A program made the position numbers and the translations under genes. From the NCBI RefSeq assembly GCF_000485595.1, contig NW_014577066.1:336234-367372 (forward strand): 31,139 bases of DNA, read 5' to 3'. The notes beneath the pieces were generated by a model. The model was given only the letters and a program-made list of their open reading frames with translations. It was not told the DNA's origin and ran no database searches. Origin of the DNA: Priapulus caudatus (Eukaryota; Priapulida; Priapulimorpha; Priapulimorphida; Priapulidae). Positions 1 through 19,785 of this stretch are shown in pieces (position 1 is the first letter of the stretch; each line of letters begins with the position of its first letter).

Positions 1-814
1 TCGGACGATCGGACGATCGGACGGACGATCAAGCGATTCTACAAGCTGCATCTGACTATGTCAGATGAGCTAATAAAACAAAACAAAACATTTACAAATG
101 GCGTATGGCATTTGTTCTCGTTTTAATTACCACGACTCTCGCGTCTCGTGTTACAGTGTGAGAATTTGTCTTGTTGTGCAGAATAAATTCATGACCACGT
201 CGTTTTACATCAAATATTATTTATATGTGGTTAGCCATCATAATATGCATAAATTACTGTGATGTACAATAAATGTGTATGAATTTGAATTTTGTGATCG
301 ATTTTCATCCAATCAGCAGCCTTGTGACATCAAATTATGAAGTTCCTGTTATCGTGAGTTTTCTAATAGTTGCGATGTGTTTCTGTCAACGCTCCTCTCG
401 TAACATTAACATTAGTCGTAAGTGTCATCTTAGCATTAACACTAAATTATAAATTAGCATTAACTTTATGATGTTTCTGACAACGGCCCCCTGTATTACA
501 CCTATATCGATCCTGCATGATACCAGCATTACACTTGTATTACACCTCCATCATAACTATATTACACACTGCAGTGTACCTACAACCCCGCAGTATAATA
601 TACCGTGATATATGCATATATATATATATTCATACATACATACATATACATATATATCCATATGTAATCATTCCGTGTTTGTTCGCACGTTTACTCATAA
701 ATGTGCTGCGGTGTAGACCTATGTGGTGACTATTCCAATACAGTGCAAACAATCAGATAACCCTTAACCACCAATCGCATCTTAATTGCATCTACATACA
801 GGGGATTAACTTAC
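1..814. other. DAPP1-like gene intron/left edge, filled by repeats
   Basis: No convincing exon is seen here. The first 30 bases are a short tandem of GGACGATC-type units. Positions 75-493 are a diverged copy of the element at 10022-10645. An AT-rich stretch with TA and CATA repeats follows at about 610-665. The PH-domain exons that should follow the exon at 815-862 on the minus strand are absent, so they lie left of the window. Confidence 0.6.
75..493. repeat. Interspersed element, copy 1 (cut off to the left)
   Basis: The sequence from 75 to 493 matches 10306-10645 at high identity, starting with the AAAACAAAACAAAACATTTA stretch and ending with TTTCTGACAACGGCCCCCTG. About 85 bases near 206-290 are extra here and missing from the other copy. 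The right end carries the same terminal inverted repeat as the second copy. The left half of the element is not recognisable in this window. Confidence 0.75.
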
Positions 815-862
815 CTTCACACTCCCACCAAGTTTTGTCAAGTACCCATCCTTATAATCAAT
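815..862 (-). CDS. DAPP1: DAPP1-like exon: first strand of the PH domain
   Basis: This 48-base exon is phase 0 on both sides, with acceptor ATCTTTTGCAG and donor GTAAGT. It encodes [16 protein letters not shown], the typical opening of a PH domain (G-Y-L-T-K), and matches the start of the DAPP1 PH domain. It is too short to show up as an open frame by itself. Confidence 0.8.
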
Positions 863-2410
863 CTGCAAAAGATAATACTTATGTGAATCTCTTCAGAAAT
901 TCTGCATGAATACTACACATAGCTGCACAGAAAGTACATCCATTGGCACAAAGGCTTCCGCACTCTCGTAGCAACGTCAAGAGCACTTACACGGATATAG
1001 TTAGCCCTGCATGCTGATTCTTTGCACTGAGCTGACAAATTTGTTCCTGTAGTATCAGAAACGTTATCACTATGAATTGCTTACTCACAAAAGATTACAA
1101 ATTTATCACAGGGAGCTCGGTCGGTCGCAACCGATATTTCTAAACACACTCGAATTATGTGACTATTGTGACAGCACCCTTGCATGACGCATCGCATGAA
1201 TCACCACACAACAAACTACTTACTGAGCTACTCGGCTTCAGTTCTGAGATGGGCAGCTCTCTGTGCATCTTGATGAGTTCAAACACTTCTGCTGGCTCCT
1301 TTGCATTTTTAAGATATGGAAACTTCAACACTGTCAGTACACCTGAGTGGATAATCAGACGTGTAAGTACGGGGTAGTCTTGAAATTTGATTAAGCGCAT
1401 AATGCTTTCACAGCTTGTAAAATATCTCTTAAAGATAATCAGATCACAACATGTTTATACTGCTGTGGGATATGCAAGAAGGCATGTTATATTGCTAAAC
1501 AACCCAATTCACTAAGCATATAATCAACCGAGACCCCTCTGAACAGTACAACGGCAAAGTACAAAAAGGTGCTTATTGTAGTAACAGTTTGCAACGTTTT
1601 CGCCAAAATTTTCACATTGACACTGCAAGCGGCGGCCTGGCATGCGTGACAAACCTGACTCGCCCCCTATAAGAGGCTGACTCGTGAAGTGTTGGACAAA
1701 GTCCTGTATGTTGTCGAAGACGCCCATGCCAAACCTGTACTCCCTGCCATCCCACTGAATCTTGAAGTGCTTCACCGCATCTTTGCACCTGCACACATTT
1801 GAAGTACGCTAGTACTACTGTTAGAGCATCGATAATGGCTGACAGGTGTATGCCCACGACAGTCAGGACAGTGCGCCTACTTGCCATACAGAGGTAGGTT
1901 ACAACAGGAAGGTGCTTGCAGACATTACACACATACACAAGTTACAACAGTCAGTTGACTTGTTACTTGACAGATAGACACACAGACAAGACAGACAGGC
2001 AGGCAGACAGACACACAGACAAACAGACAGACCCTGAGACAAGCAGACAGACAGACAGACACACACATAGATAGGCAGGTTGCAACAGACAGGTGTGTGC
2101 AAAGTGGCAGTACAGTCAGTCATACACCAATAGGAAGGAATATACCTACTTTACAAAGAAATGTAGTCCTACTTTTTAAACAGACCTGATAAAGTTACCA
2201 TACAAATAGGTACATGCTGATCTTATGCACAGATGTATGTACACGCTTTGCAGACACACACGCCTACCTTTCACACAGCAGTAAGCTTACCGTACAGACA
2301 AGGCGTACTCTCCCGGTGAACTACTGTTTCTTATGAGGTAAGAGCCATCCACGCCATTGCGTAGCAACAAGCTTTCAGCAACATTCCTTGGAACATCCCC
2401 GTGAAACCAT
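815..2410 (-). CDS. DAPP1: DAPP1/Bam32-like adaptor, partial (SH2 domain, linker, start of PH domain)
   Basis: Four minus-strand exons join in phase: 2291-2410, 1655-1788, 1224-1342 and 815-862. They encode an SH2 domain beginning WFHGDVPRN, with the phosphate-binding arginine in SYLIRNSS and the KHFKIQWDG and FVQHF segments, then [10 protein letters not shown] linker with LTVLKFPYL follows, then the first PH strand [15 protein letters not shown]. This order and these motifs match vertebrate DAPP1 (SH2 then PH), an adaptor that binds phosphotyrosine and 3-phosphoinositides at the plasma membrane downstream of PI3-kinase. All boundaries have AG acceptors and GT donors with matching phase (2, 1, 0, 0). 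The linker tyrosine phosphorylated in vertebrates (Tyr139) aligns with Phe here (EVFELIKMH). The 5' end is unresolved, and the remaining PH exons lie left of the window. Family assignment is strong; orthology is inferred. Confidence 0.88.
1224..1342 (-). CDS. DAPP1: DAPP1-like exon: SH2 end and linker
   Basis: This 119-base exon has acceptor CCACTCAG and donor GTAAGT and encodes [20 protein letters not shown] followed by [19 protein letters not shown]. It ends in phase 0, as the next exon requires. The position matching the vertebrate phosphotyrosine is Phe. Confidence 0.86.
1655..1788 (-). CDS. DAPP1: DAPP1-like exon: C-terminal half of SH2
   Basis: This 134-base exon has acceptor TGTGTGCAG and donor GTTTGT. 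It encodes [34 protein letters not shown] and [11 protein letters not shown]. The vertebrate DAPP1 counterpart has the same KHF, F-GF/FGM and FVKHF/FVQHF pattern followed by QPLIGSETG. Confidence 0.9.
1975..2075. repeat. Degenerate (CAGA)n microsatellite
   Basis: Repeats of ACAGACAGGC/CAGACAGACA type run through this stretch, inside the intron between the two SH2 exons of the DAPP1-like gene. Confidence 0.8.
2291..2410 (-). CDS. DAPP1: DAPP1-like exon: N-terminal half of SH2
   Basis: This 120-base exon enters with one base completing a codon and leaves two bases for the next exon. The acceptor is TTTTTACTACAG and the donor GTAAGC. It encodes [20 protein letters not shown] and then [20 protein letters not shown], which covers the first helix and the arginine-bearing strand of the SH2 fold. 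Confidence 0.9.
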
Positions 2411-3711
2411 CTGTAGTAAAAAGTGCTCTCATGTAATGGGTAGTCGTGTAATTTGTTTAACAATAGCTTGTTGTTTTCAGTACACAGTCAAACCTGTATA
2501 TACATCAACCACTCAAAGGAGATACCAAAAGTGGCACTTATGAACAGGTTGCAACTTGCAGCTCTATAGTAATGGTTTCACTGTATAACTGCCTTTCAAG
2601 GGAACTACCAATAGTGGCCTTCATGAACGTGCGGTTGTTCAGCAGAAGTGGCCACTGACAGAGGCAGTAACACAGTTTTGACTGTGTGTATATTGCAATA
2701 TTCAGACAATATCAGCAGAATCTAAATAATTTATATCATTACAGCAATTATACAATCCCTAGATTCGCTCCTCCTGCTGGGGAGTGGGAGAGATCATCAC
2801 CACTTTGCCCTAGTTAGAGTAAACCCACTAGAATGCCGAGCTGGATGGTGAACAGCTCACTGCAGGCTCATGTGATCGAGCGCAGAGTGCTGCCAAGTCA
2901 GGCCTCGTGAGTTTTTATCATCTAATTATCAGCAGTGTAGACTGCAGTAGGACTTATACCACTAGACCACATCATACTGTAGACTGTCTATAAAGGGATA
3001 TATAACCAACGATTTGTTTGGTTCACAATCTGGAAGAGGAAGCAGTCTGGGTACTAATTATCTGACATTTTCGACAGCTGACAGCAGTTTTTTTTCATTC
3101 AACACAGATACCAGTCGTTAAAAACATGTTGGTTACAAAAAATTGCGAGTGTTCTGTTTACTGTATATGCATACATCTAATCATTTGTGATCTGACTACC
3201 ATCACCTCAATGTGAAATTCTAGGGACTCATAAAATGTTATCATATGTACATGCTAAGATCAATTGACTTGGAGATAGCTCTACACATGTAGCCTTTGGC
3301 CCATCAGAGTCAGCCTGTGACAGGATAAAGGGTTACATAGGATGAGCTGTAACTTTGAGACTGTGATCAATTCGCCCTAAATTGCTAAATATATATAATT
3401 ATCTATCTACTATGAATAGGATGTACCATATGTACCGAAAATAACACATATGACATTTGAATTTTGATGCTATTTCATAACAAGTCACTTTTGCAAAAAA
3501 TGATTACTGAATCACATATCAGAGCAGTTGGTTTAGGTTCTACAACGTGCTTCAAGCTCACAATGGAATTAAATGCCACTTCTAATTACTTTACTATTAG
3601 TATGTAGTGTAATATTGCATTATATACTCATTGAGTCAATGAATGTGTGGGTGGGGTCTAATTATAGACTAGTGCTTGAGTTGTGAGAGGTTGTGTGAAA
3701 GAACCACATAC
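2411..3711. other. Intron or 5' region of the DAPP1-like gene
   Basis: This AT-rich stretch shows no exon that I can support. The exon at 2291-2410 needs a preceding exon ending in phase 2. I did not find it with certainty, so a short 5' exon may be hidden here. Confidence 0.5.
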
Positions 3712-3850
3712 CCCAAAGTTGATATGTCTTTGTTTGAGCCACTGCATAAGCTCGATGGCTGACCAGAACACGCTTCCTCCATCTGCCTTTTTTCCAAACT
3801 CTTGTCTTAGTTCCGGGGAGTAATTGACTAATTCCAAGGTCGTCGTGTGA
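3712..3850 (-). CDS. Candidate 5' exon of unknown identity, minus strand
   Basis: The stretch is open on the minus strand between a plausible acceptor (TGATTCAG) and donor (GTATGT). It would encode ELVNYSPELRQEFGKKADGG, then SVFWSAIELMQWLKQRHINF. The amino-acid mix looks protein-like. It lies upstream of the SH2 exons on the same strand, so it could belong to the DAPP1-like gene. However, it ends in phase 0 while the next known exon needs phase 2, so one more exon would be required between them. I do not recognise this segment in DAPP1. It could also be a non-coding exon or chance. Confidence 0.35.
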
Positions 3851-4112
3851 CTGAATCAGTGAATCACTGAGTGAATGTAACAGTGAGTAACACTGTCACT
3901 AACAGTAACAGAATACAAATTAAACTATCTCACTCTGACTAGCACTAGCAGCCTTCTACTGCGGTGACTACGTAAACAGGATTATGTCACTTTGCCTCTG
4001 TATTACATAGCAGCAAAGGCGCATTGTAGTCTGCCTGTATTCGATATATGACTGGCCGATTGTTATGATGATGAGACAGTCACAGGCAACAAGCACTTCG
4101 TCACACGTGTCA

Positions 4113-4120
4113 CGTAAGAC
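4113..4120. repeat. Target-site duplication, left copy
   Basis: CGTAAGAC lies directly left of the foldback element and is repeated at 4292-4299. Confidence 0.8.
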
Positions 4121-4291
4121 CACAGGCACTTGAAGCATATCAACTGTAAACATACGGCGCCGCCATTGCGCGTACACTAACACATATATATTGAGTTATA
4201 TATATGTATTAGTGTGCTCAATATATATGTGTTAGTGTACGCGCAATGGCGGCGCCGTATGTTTACAGTTGATATGCTTCAAGTGCCTGTG
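4121..4291. mobile_element. MITE: perfect 75-bp foldback with 8-bp target-site duplication
   Basis: Two perfect 75-base inverted arms (4121-4195 and 4217-4291) surround a 21-base AT-rich loop. The ends are CACAGGCACTT and AAGTGCCTGTG. The 8-mer CGTAAGAC lies directly outside both ends, at 4113-4120 and 4292-4299. An 8-bp duplication is typical of hAT-type (also P-type) elements. It has no coding capacity, so it would depend on a transposase encoded elsewhere. Perfect arms suggest recent insertion or arm homogenisation. Confidence 0.85.
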
Positions 4292-4299
4292 CGTAAGAC
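4292..4299. repeat. Target-site duplication, right copy
   Basis: CGTAAGAC lies directly right of the foldback element, identical to 4113-4120. Confidence 0.8.
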
Positions 4300-4680
4300 G
4301 GTCATGTAATACGAATTTTCCTGTGAACTTGTTGCCGGTTAGATTGGTTTCCGTTCCAGCTAGTTTGCATAGCTCACTTTCCTTTTATATAAATTAAGTA
4401 TGCACCTTTTCACAAATTTTATTCAACGGGTTAGAAGTCATTACGATTTTTCCGTGACCTCTATCATTATCACTTATCAAAAACTCATACACCTACATAA
4501 TTCATTGCAATGCTCACTTGTTTAATAATTCCAATGCCGATTTGATGCAAAAACCGCCTTACACGTGTGTTTAATTGTAATAATAACAAATCCTCAATGT
4601 AAATCAAAGTACAGTAATATTTTTAAAGCAGTTTAGGGCAATTTTTGAGGCCAAATATTGTTAAATATTATCCCTCCAAT

Positions 4681-4746
4681 CAGGTGATAGATTGCTCGTC
4701 GTCGGCCATATTTGCCCTTGTTTTGACGAAAATGTGAGAAAAAGTG
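4681..4746 (+). promoter_or_regulatory. Candidate CNOT6L promoter / non-coding first exon end
   Basis: The coding start of CNOT6L lies in an exon with an AG acceptor just before 7116, so a non-coding exon must lie upstream. A strong donor (GTG then GTAAGT at 4747) follows a block with CGTCGTCGGCCATATTT, which resembles a YY1-type core (GCCAT). I infer that transcription starts near here. No TATA box is obvious. Other first exons are possible. Confidence 0.35.
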
Positions 4747-5331
4747 GTAAGTTTCGTCAAACATGTGCGTTTTAATAAAACCCCACAGCTTATAAGTCGG
4801 ACCGTGCATCAGCAGGCATCTGTTATAAATAATAACTCGTTAAACGCTATTCAGATAAAGATTTAAAAGGTTGATGCGCAACTAGAAGTTGCATTGTTGA
4901 TTGGCCGAACACATGAACAGTAAACTTGCACATATGATGTATCACTAGTGACTTGGCTGACTAGGCCTATTATAATTTAATTTTATTACTATCTACGTTA
5001 TTTATGTATGTTCTTCTCTAGGCCCTGCATCACTAAATCTATTGGGAAAATACAACGTTTCCGCATGTTGGGTGTCAATGACAAAACGTCAAAAGGTGAC
5101 ACAGTCTACCCTCTTCTTAATTGTTGTGTTATAGGCCGCTACAGATAGCCAGATATATACATGATATAGGCCTACAAGTTGATGCAAAATTATATTAAGT
5201 TAACAATAGCGTATGCGTTCACGGTATTCACATGCATTTCTCAATTAATCGTCATTTACTCAAAAAACTTAGCGCTTGGTTTCCCATAAATATTAACGCT
5301 CGATTTTCTCAGCTGTTACCGTTTATATTAT

Positions 5332-5667
5332 CGCAGTGGCTACGCGTCCGGAACCAGTCGCCTAGCCTCCAGGCTACGCGTCCGGACATCCACTCACATG
5401 CACGCATTATTGCACAACGGGACGCTCTGCTGATTGACGAAAATATACAATATAGCCTTCCCGTAAAATATATGCACTGCTGCTGTCTATCCTTTCATCC
5501 GTCCTCTCTCGCTCTCCCTCTCACACACACACGCACAGCTCTCTCTCTCCCTCTCTATCTCTTGCGCACACACACACACACACCTATAGCTCTCTCTCTC
5601 TCTCTCACACACACACAGACACACACACGCACGCACATACCTCTCTCTCACGCGTGACACACACATA

Positions 5668-5744
<77 letters not shown>

Positions 5745-6460
5745 CTCTCTCTCACGCGTGACACACACATACACATTCCCTCTCTCTATCACATGCACGC
5801 ATCGGCTGCACAACACATAAACATTCCCTCCTCAGGCGTTCTCCCCAGCATGAAATTGAAACAGGGGCGAGGGGGAGGGGGCGAGCGGGGGAAGGGAGGG
5901 GAAACTAGGGGGGTCCGGGGCGTGTTTTTTTACCGTACCACTAATTAATGCGTAAAATCGCCACCACACCATAGACGGTATTTGGGGTTCTTGTATATAT
6001 ATGATAGCCGAGTTGGTGTACAGTTAGTGTTGGGTTCGGTACAGGTTAACTGTTTGTACTTGTGTATGGTCTGCAGTGCATGCGTGGTACGGTAAAAATA
6101 CACGCGTCGGTGGTCCTGGTCAAATGGGAATTCTTGACGATCGATTCCCGCGCTGTCAAACTTTTATTGTGGTGGAATTTAATCGGGGCGGAGGTATTTC
6201 AAACGGGGCGCAACGATTGAAACAGGGGGGAGTTTTTCCAAACGGGGCGCTTGCGCCCCGTTTGCGCAACGTAGGGAGAACCCTGTCTCTCTCTATCACA
6301 TGCACGCACGTGCACACACACACACACACACACACACCTCTCTCTCTCTCTCTCTCTCACACACACTCGGCAATCAGCAGAGCGTCCCGTTGCGCAATCA
6401 TGCGTGTACGTGTGGCAAGATCACTGTGTGAGATGGATGTCCGGACGCGTAGCCACGGCC
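5332..6460. mobile_element. Non-autonomous DNA element with terminal inverted repeats and microsatellite core
   Basis: Inverted ends GTGGCTACGCGTCCGGA (from 5336) and TCCGGACGCGTAGCCAC (to 6456) continue inward with matching blocks such as ACGGGACGCTCTGCTGATTG, giving inverted arms of about 100 bases. The left arm holds an extra internal duplication of the end motif at about 5380-5392. TTATATTAT lies directly outside each end (5323-5331 and 6461-6469), which looks like an 8-9 bp target duplication. The inside is CT and CA arrays, a G-rich block and a short palindrome near 6240-6263. No transposase is present. Confidence 0.72.
5503..5795. repeat. Compound (CT)n/(CA)n microsatellite
   Basis: Runs of CT and CA alternate, including a pure CT run at about 5671-5712 followed by a pure CA run. 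It lies inside the element at 5332-6460, and a smaller similar array is at 6282-6366. Open frames reading through it are low-complexity artefacts. Confidence 0.9.
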
Positions 6461-7140
6461 TTATATTATTTCAAACCTGATGGAATTTTGACAACATCGT
6501 ATACTAACGTCTGTAAGTTTGCAGAGCATGGAAGGCCACAGTGAGATCTTGCACAGGTACAGGGTGCACAGATTTTAGATGTTAAATATAATCCACGTGC
6601 ATTTAATTTGTATTTAATTTTAAGCGAGATATCATAAGAAGTAACAATAGCACAACCTGGATGGAGTGTGGAAGGTTGTGAAGGAATTTCTGTGTCAATG
6701 GTTTGATGTGCATCACCGAAAAAAATTACAACTGACATTTACATTTGGCAAAAACTCCCGTGCAAATCCCAATCTCTCAAATCCCAATCTCTGCAGACTA
6801 GAATGTCAGTTTGAACCCTATTTGGTATCAGTGTATGGTTACAACTGGTCTTTATGCATTTCATGTATGAATTTAGTTAAATGTATAGTAAGTTATGTTT
6901 GCCTAATAGGGCCCAGCAGCATTCAGGTATTGCCCCTGATCACTGGTTAATTAACTAAAGTATTATAGTGAGATGATTTATTTATGTTGGATACTGTATG
7001 ATAGAATTAGGAATCTGATCACAAACAAGTATTTGTGGGAAAGAATTGATAATTCAACTATAAGATATACTTTTCTAATACTAGAATATAATATTAAGCA
7101 TTTTATTTGTTATAGGAAATAAGGTGAACGGCAACAAGTG

Positions 7141-16144
<9,004 letters not shown>

Positions 16145-17034
16145 TAGCAGGAGAACGCCAGGGGGCGCCCCCGTGTAAATTGCCCTTGCCCTGAGTGACT
16201 GCGGATCGTCGTCGTTCTCTCCCGTTCGTGTTTTTTCTACCCCCGCGTCGCGAGCGCGTGCGCGAGGCCGGTTCTCTCCCGCGCACGTGCTCGGGGCGTC
16301 GTCGTGCGTCGCAGCCCCGGGGCGCGGTTACGCGCACCAACGTGCGCGTGCCTGGCTGGTTTCTTCCTACAACTGCGTTCTGTGGGGTCCCTCCTGTCGG
16401 CGCGCGGTGCCGCTACACGCGCTGAGTCCTCTTGCGTCACTATTTGTAGCGCAAGCGGGCGTTCGGCATCGTTTGGCGGCGTGCGACGTGAATTCGACGC
16501 GCCGTCGCGTTGCCGGTCGCGCAACCCACCCCGCGGTAACGCGAGCAGGGAGGGTACCACCCGCACGCACGCACGCACCCACGCACGCACGCCTCGGGCA
16601 GTAGCGGTGGCGGCAGCGGCCAGGATTCGAAGCTTGGATTTTGTAAACTTTGTACAGGTGCTCGTCGCACCCCACGCGCGCCGCTCTGCTGCGTGTCTCG
16701 CCTCGCTGCTGTTTTACGCACTGTAAATTACGCGGTTGTCACCGGCCGATGTATATATGCGACTACTACTAGGTGAAGAAGACATTTTAAAATGGTGTCA
16801 GCACCCCCTAGACATCCTCATCCAGATTGTTATTGGTCAAATTTGGGCATGGGCGGCGCGTAACCGCCGCCCCTAGTTATTCGCTGGAAATTTCCCGTGA
16901 CGAGAAATGCTAGTCCATCCATGTTGGTCAGTGCCAAAGCGAACTGTTCTGATTATGTATTTTATAGAGGGTCCAACCGGTCCAGTGTATCACACTGCCA
17001 TGTAAGAGTAACGTCACCCAGTTACGTAAATGCA

Positions 17035-17340
17035 TGTGTCTATACGCGTTCGTTTGTGCATATGTTCATGTGTGTAGCGCGTGCTCACGTGGGCTTGCGT
17101 GCGTGTGTACATATGTGCATGTATCCATGTGTATTGTGCATGTTAAGGTGTTCATGTGAGCATGCACGTGTGCGTACTTGTCTGTGCGTGCATGGTCCCT
17201 ATGGACGTGCGTGCGTAGCCATGTGTGTACATATTCCATGTGCGCGTGCGTGCCTAGCCATATGTGTACATGGTTTCTGTGTGCGTGCCCGTCTGTGTGT
17301 GCGTGTGCACATGTTCATGTGAGTGCGCGTGCTTCCGCAG
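17035..17340. repeat. Degenerate GTGTGC/CATGTG simple repeat
   Basis: Alternating purine-pyrimidine motifs such as GTGCGTGC and CATGTGTACAT recur irregularly. They give open frames rich in Cys, Val and His that are not real proteins. Confidence 0.75.
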
Positions 17341-19610
17341 TCATTCAAAGATCAGATCTCAGTTGGTGAGTGAAGAGCTCGTGAGATCGTTTTATCCCCT
17401 CCACGATCACACAGTCACTCGGTGGCAACCGGATGGCATTTGGACACCCGCTGCTGCTGTCTCTTAGCCACGGTATATGCGACGAACATTGTAAATTTGT
17501 GAATTTTAAAATCAGATGACAATTTTTAACTACACTAATTTTCATCCAGAGAGTATTTTTAAACGCCGTATACGGTGCCATTTAATGCCCTGGGATGCGG
17601 TGGCTGGGCGATCACATTGTTGCCACCACCGATGGTGAAGAGAGAGGTAAAGACGAAGGTCGAATGAGCGAGGCCGTGTGTGTATGTACAGATGATGAAG
17701 ATGTAAATTGAGATAATTTTTTGTAGTTTTTAGTCCATGTTTTAGTGGTATTCTTTTCGATCGTCATCACTGAGAGGTAATCTGACGTGTGAAGTGACAG
17801 CATCAATGAACTCGTTCTCTGATTATCCGCGCTCGTTTTCCCGAGATCGTAGACATTTTTATTTGCGTACACCGTACACCGCGTGGGGGATGGGGAAGGC
17901 AATGATGCTCCTTCTATGACAAAGGGGGAGAGAGATAGAGAGAGAGGAAGACACACGTCTCCCACGGGTGTTCTCGCTACGTCCGCTGTCGCGGAGGCCT
18001 GTCTCGTCATCATCTCGTGAGTGTGCTGGTGGTGAGATGCAGTGTGCTTCTACCGAGTTGTGCATGAGCGTGGTGTCGAGTCTGCGTTCGCCGCGTAGCG
18101 GTGTGCTTTTCTTTGGCACGAATTATGTATGCTACGAGAACTTGCCCGACTGCGTGGTTGTTCCTCGGGTAGCGGGTAGGGTTAGGGTGGGGGGGTTGGG
18201 GAGGGATTCGGCTCACTGTAGAAGTACGCGGTGTGGTTGCTTACCTTTGGACTTAACGACGTGGCTCTTATGTAAACTGGCGCCGAACAGTGATGGTGGT
18301 TTCTGTTTGTTTCTGTGCGGTAGGCCGTCGTGGTTCGCGCACGAGAGCGCGCGCGCGTTCCGCGTCGCTGGAAGGCGGGGTGGGCTCGTTAGCGGTGGGT
18401 TGGGGGAGTGCGAGGCAGGCTGGCGGAGTGCGGAGTCGTAACGGTTCGTCTGAGATTCAGACGTCGCACGTACGCCCGCGAGCGTGCGGCAGGTGTCGCC
18501 TCCGTCGCGGCCGCAGCCGCCGACCGACCCGACTGACGCGCCCGCTCGGACTGATGCGCCAGCTCCCGTTTATTGACTCCCGTTGTTGGCAGGAGGCAGG
18601 TTGTACGGGCGAGGTCGAAGCGGCGAGTGGCGCCTCTCTCTCTGCCACTGTCTGACGGCACTGCGAGCGCGGGATCATCGGTCTCGGCTCCGGAACGTTT
18701 CTATTCGGATGGCGCTCGGATTTTCGCTTAGCGAGTGCCGGCGTAGCGGCGCGACGCGACCGATGGGGATGGGCGGGAGGTGATCGGATGGCGCCTCCCG
18801 TCCCTCCGATATAAGCAACTGTGAGCAATCTTGTGTGCGCGGCACGTGAGAGCGCGTCCGGGGCGCCGTGGCCGCCGCTGCGCAGCCGCCACGGCGTCGC
18901 CGAGAGGGCGTCGCGCAGTATCCGCCATGTGCACGATGCAAACGACGGAGGGTGCGGAATTGTGGTGGTGGGGTGGGGGAGGGGCTGGTCGGCAGAAGGG
19001 CAGCTCGGCATATAGTTGCAAGGCGTCTCGTCGATCTACGAAAGCGTCCAGAGACCACTTTGTAGCTAGTAGAGCGTACCGTATAGGGCTGGCCACAGCT
19101 ACGCAGGTAATACTCACGTGAACGTGGAACGAGCTGGACCGTGATTCGAGCTAGTGGCCGTTACGGGGAGGGGTAGATGATTAAGGCGCCATCTTACGCG
19201 AATGTAGTGAGATCACCAGCATCCATTCTATTGCATATAGCGAGGGGTAATTCGTTCATCTAATATTATTGTCGTTAGCAGCAATCATGTTTCCATTAGC
19301 GATCGACCGACGAGATTATCAGATGGTTATTACGCTTATTCATTCTAGGAAGGGCCAACCTGTGCGGATAGTAGCCATCCGTATAGTGCAGCAATGAATC
19401 TGTGTAGCTGGGACACAATAATGTTCAAGGTCGGGAGCGTTAGTCCCTGAAGGCGACTGAAAGTTACCCCAACGACTATAACAATCGTTAGTCATTGAAG
19501 GCAACTGAGGGTTACCTCACGGGCTCTCACGAATGTTAGTCACCGAGGTGTCACAGTGAACTTTTCTCCAAAAGCGCCCACGAACGTTGCTGCACTGAAG
19601 GCAACTGAAG

Positions 19611-19785
19611 GTTACCTCAAGGGCGTGGGGCACTGATGGCGATTATGAAGGTTACCTCAAGGGCGTGGGGCACTGATGGCGATTATGAAGGTTACCTCAA
19701 GGGCGTGGGGCACTGATGGCGATTATGAAGGTTACCTCAAGGGCGTGGGGCACTGATGGCGATTATGAAGGTTACCTCATGGGCG
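19611..19785. repeat. Perfect 40-bp tandem repeat (four units plus a part)
   Basis: Units start at 19611, 19651, 19691 and 19731 with GTTACCTCAAGGGCGTGGGG and end CACTGATGGCGATTATGAAG. The four are identical, and a fifth begins at 19771 and then diverges. Older, diverged relatives with GAAGGCAACTGAAGGTTACC motifs lie at about 19440-19610. Identity of the units points to recent expansion. Confidence 0.95.

Larger units (their letters stand above)
3851..4680. other. Head-to-head intergenic region (DAPP1-like / CNOT6L)
   Basis: This is the space between a minus-strand gene to the left and a plus-strand gene to the right. It holds the foldback element at 4121-4291. No other coding signal is seen. 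Confidence 0.55.
4747..7115. other. Putative first intron of CNOT6L
   Basis: No exon is supported here. The stretch holds the large element at 5332-6460 with its CT and CA arrays. The rest is AT-rich unique-looking DNA. Confidence 0.45.

Noticed and set aside
1899-2123. Minus-strand Cys/Leu/Ser-rich 74-codon frame
   Set aside because: It lies on a CAGA-type microsatellite within the DAPP1-like intron.
5487-5816. Minus-strand 109-codon Arg/Glu/Val/Cys-rich frame
   Set aside because: Translation of CT/CA microsatellites inside a mobile element.
16145-19121. Many open frames of 60-184 codons on both strands
   Set aside because: GC-rich sequence has few stop codons. The translations are Arg/Pro/Ala-rich with no motif, and all frames are open alike.
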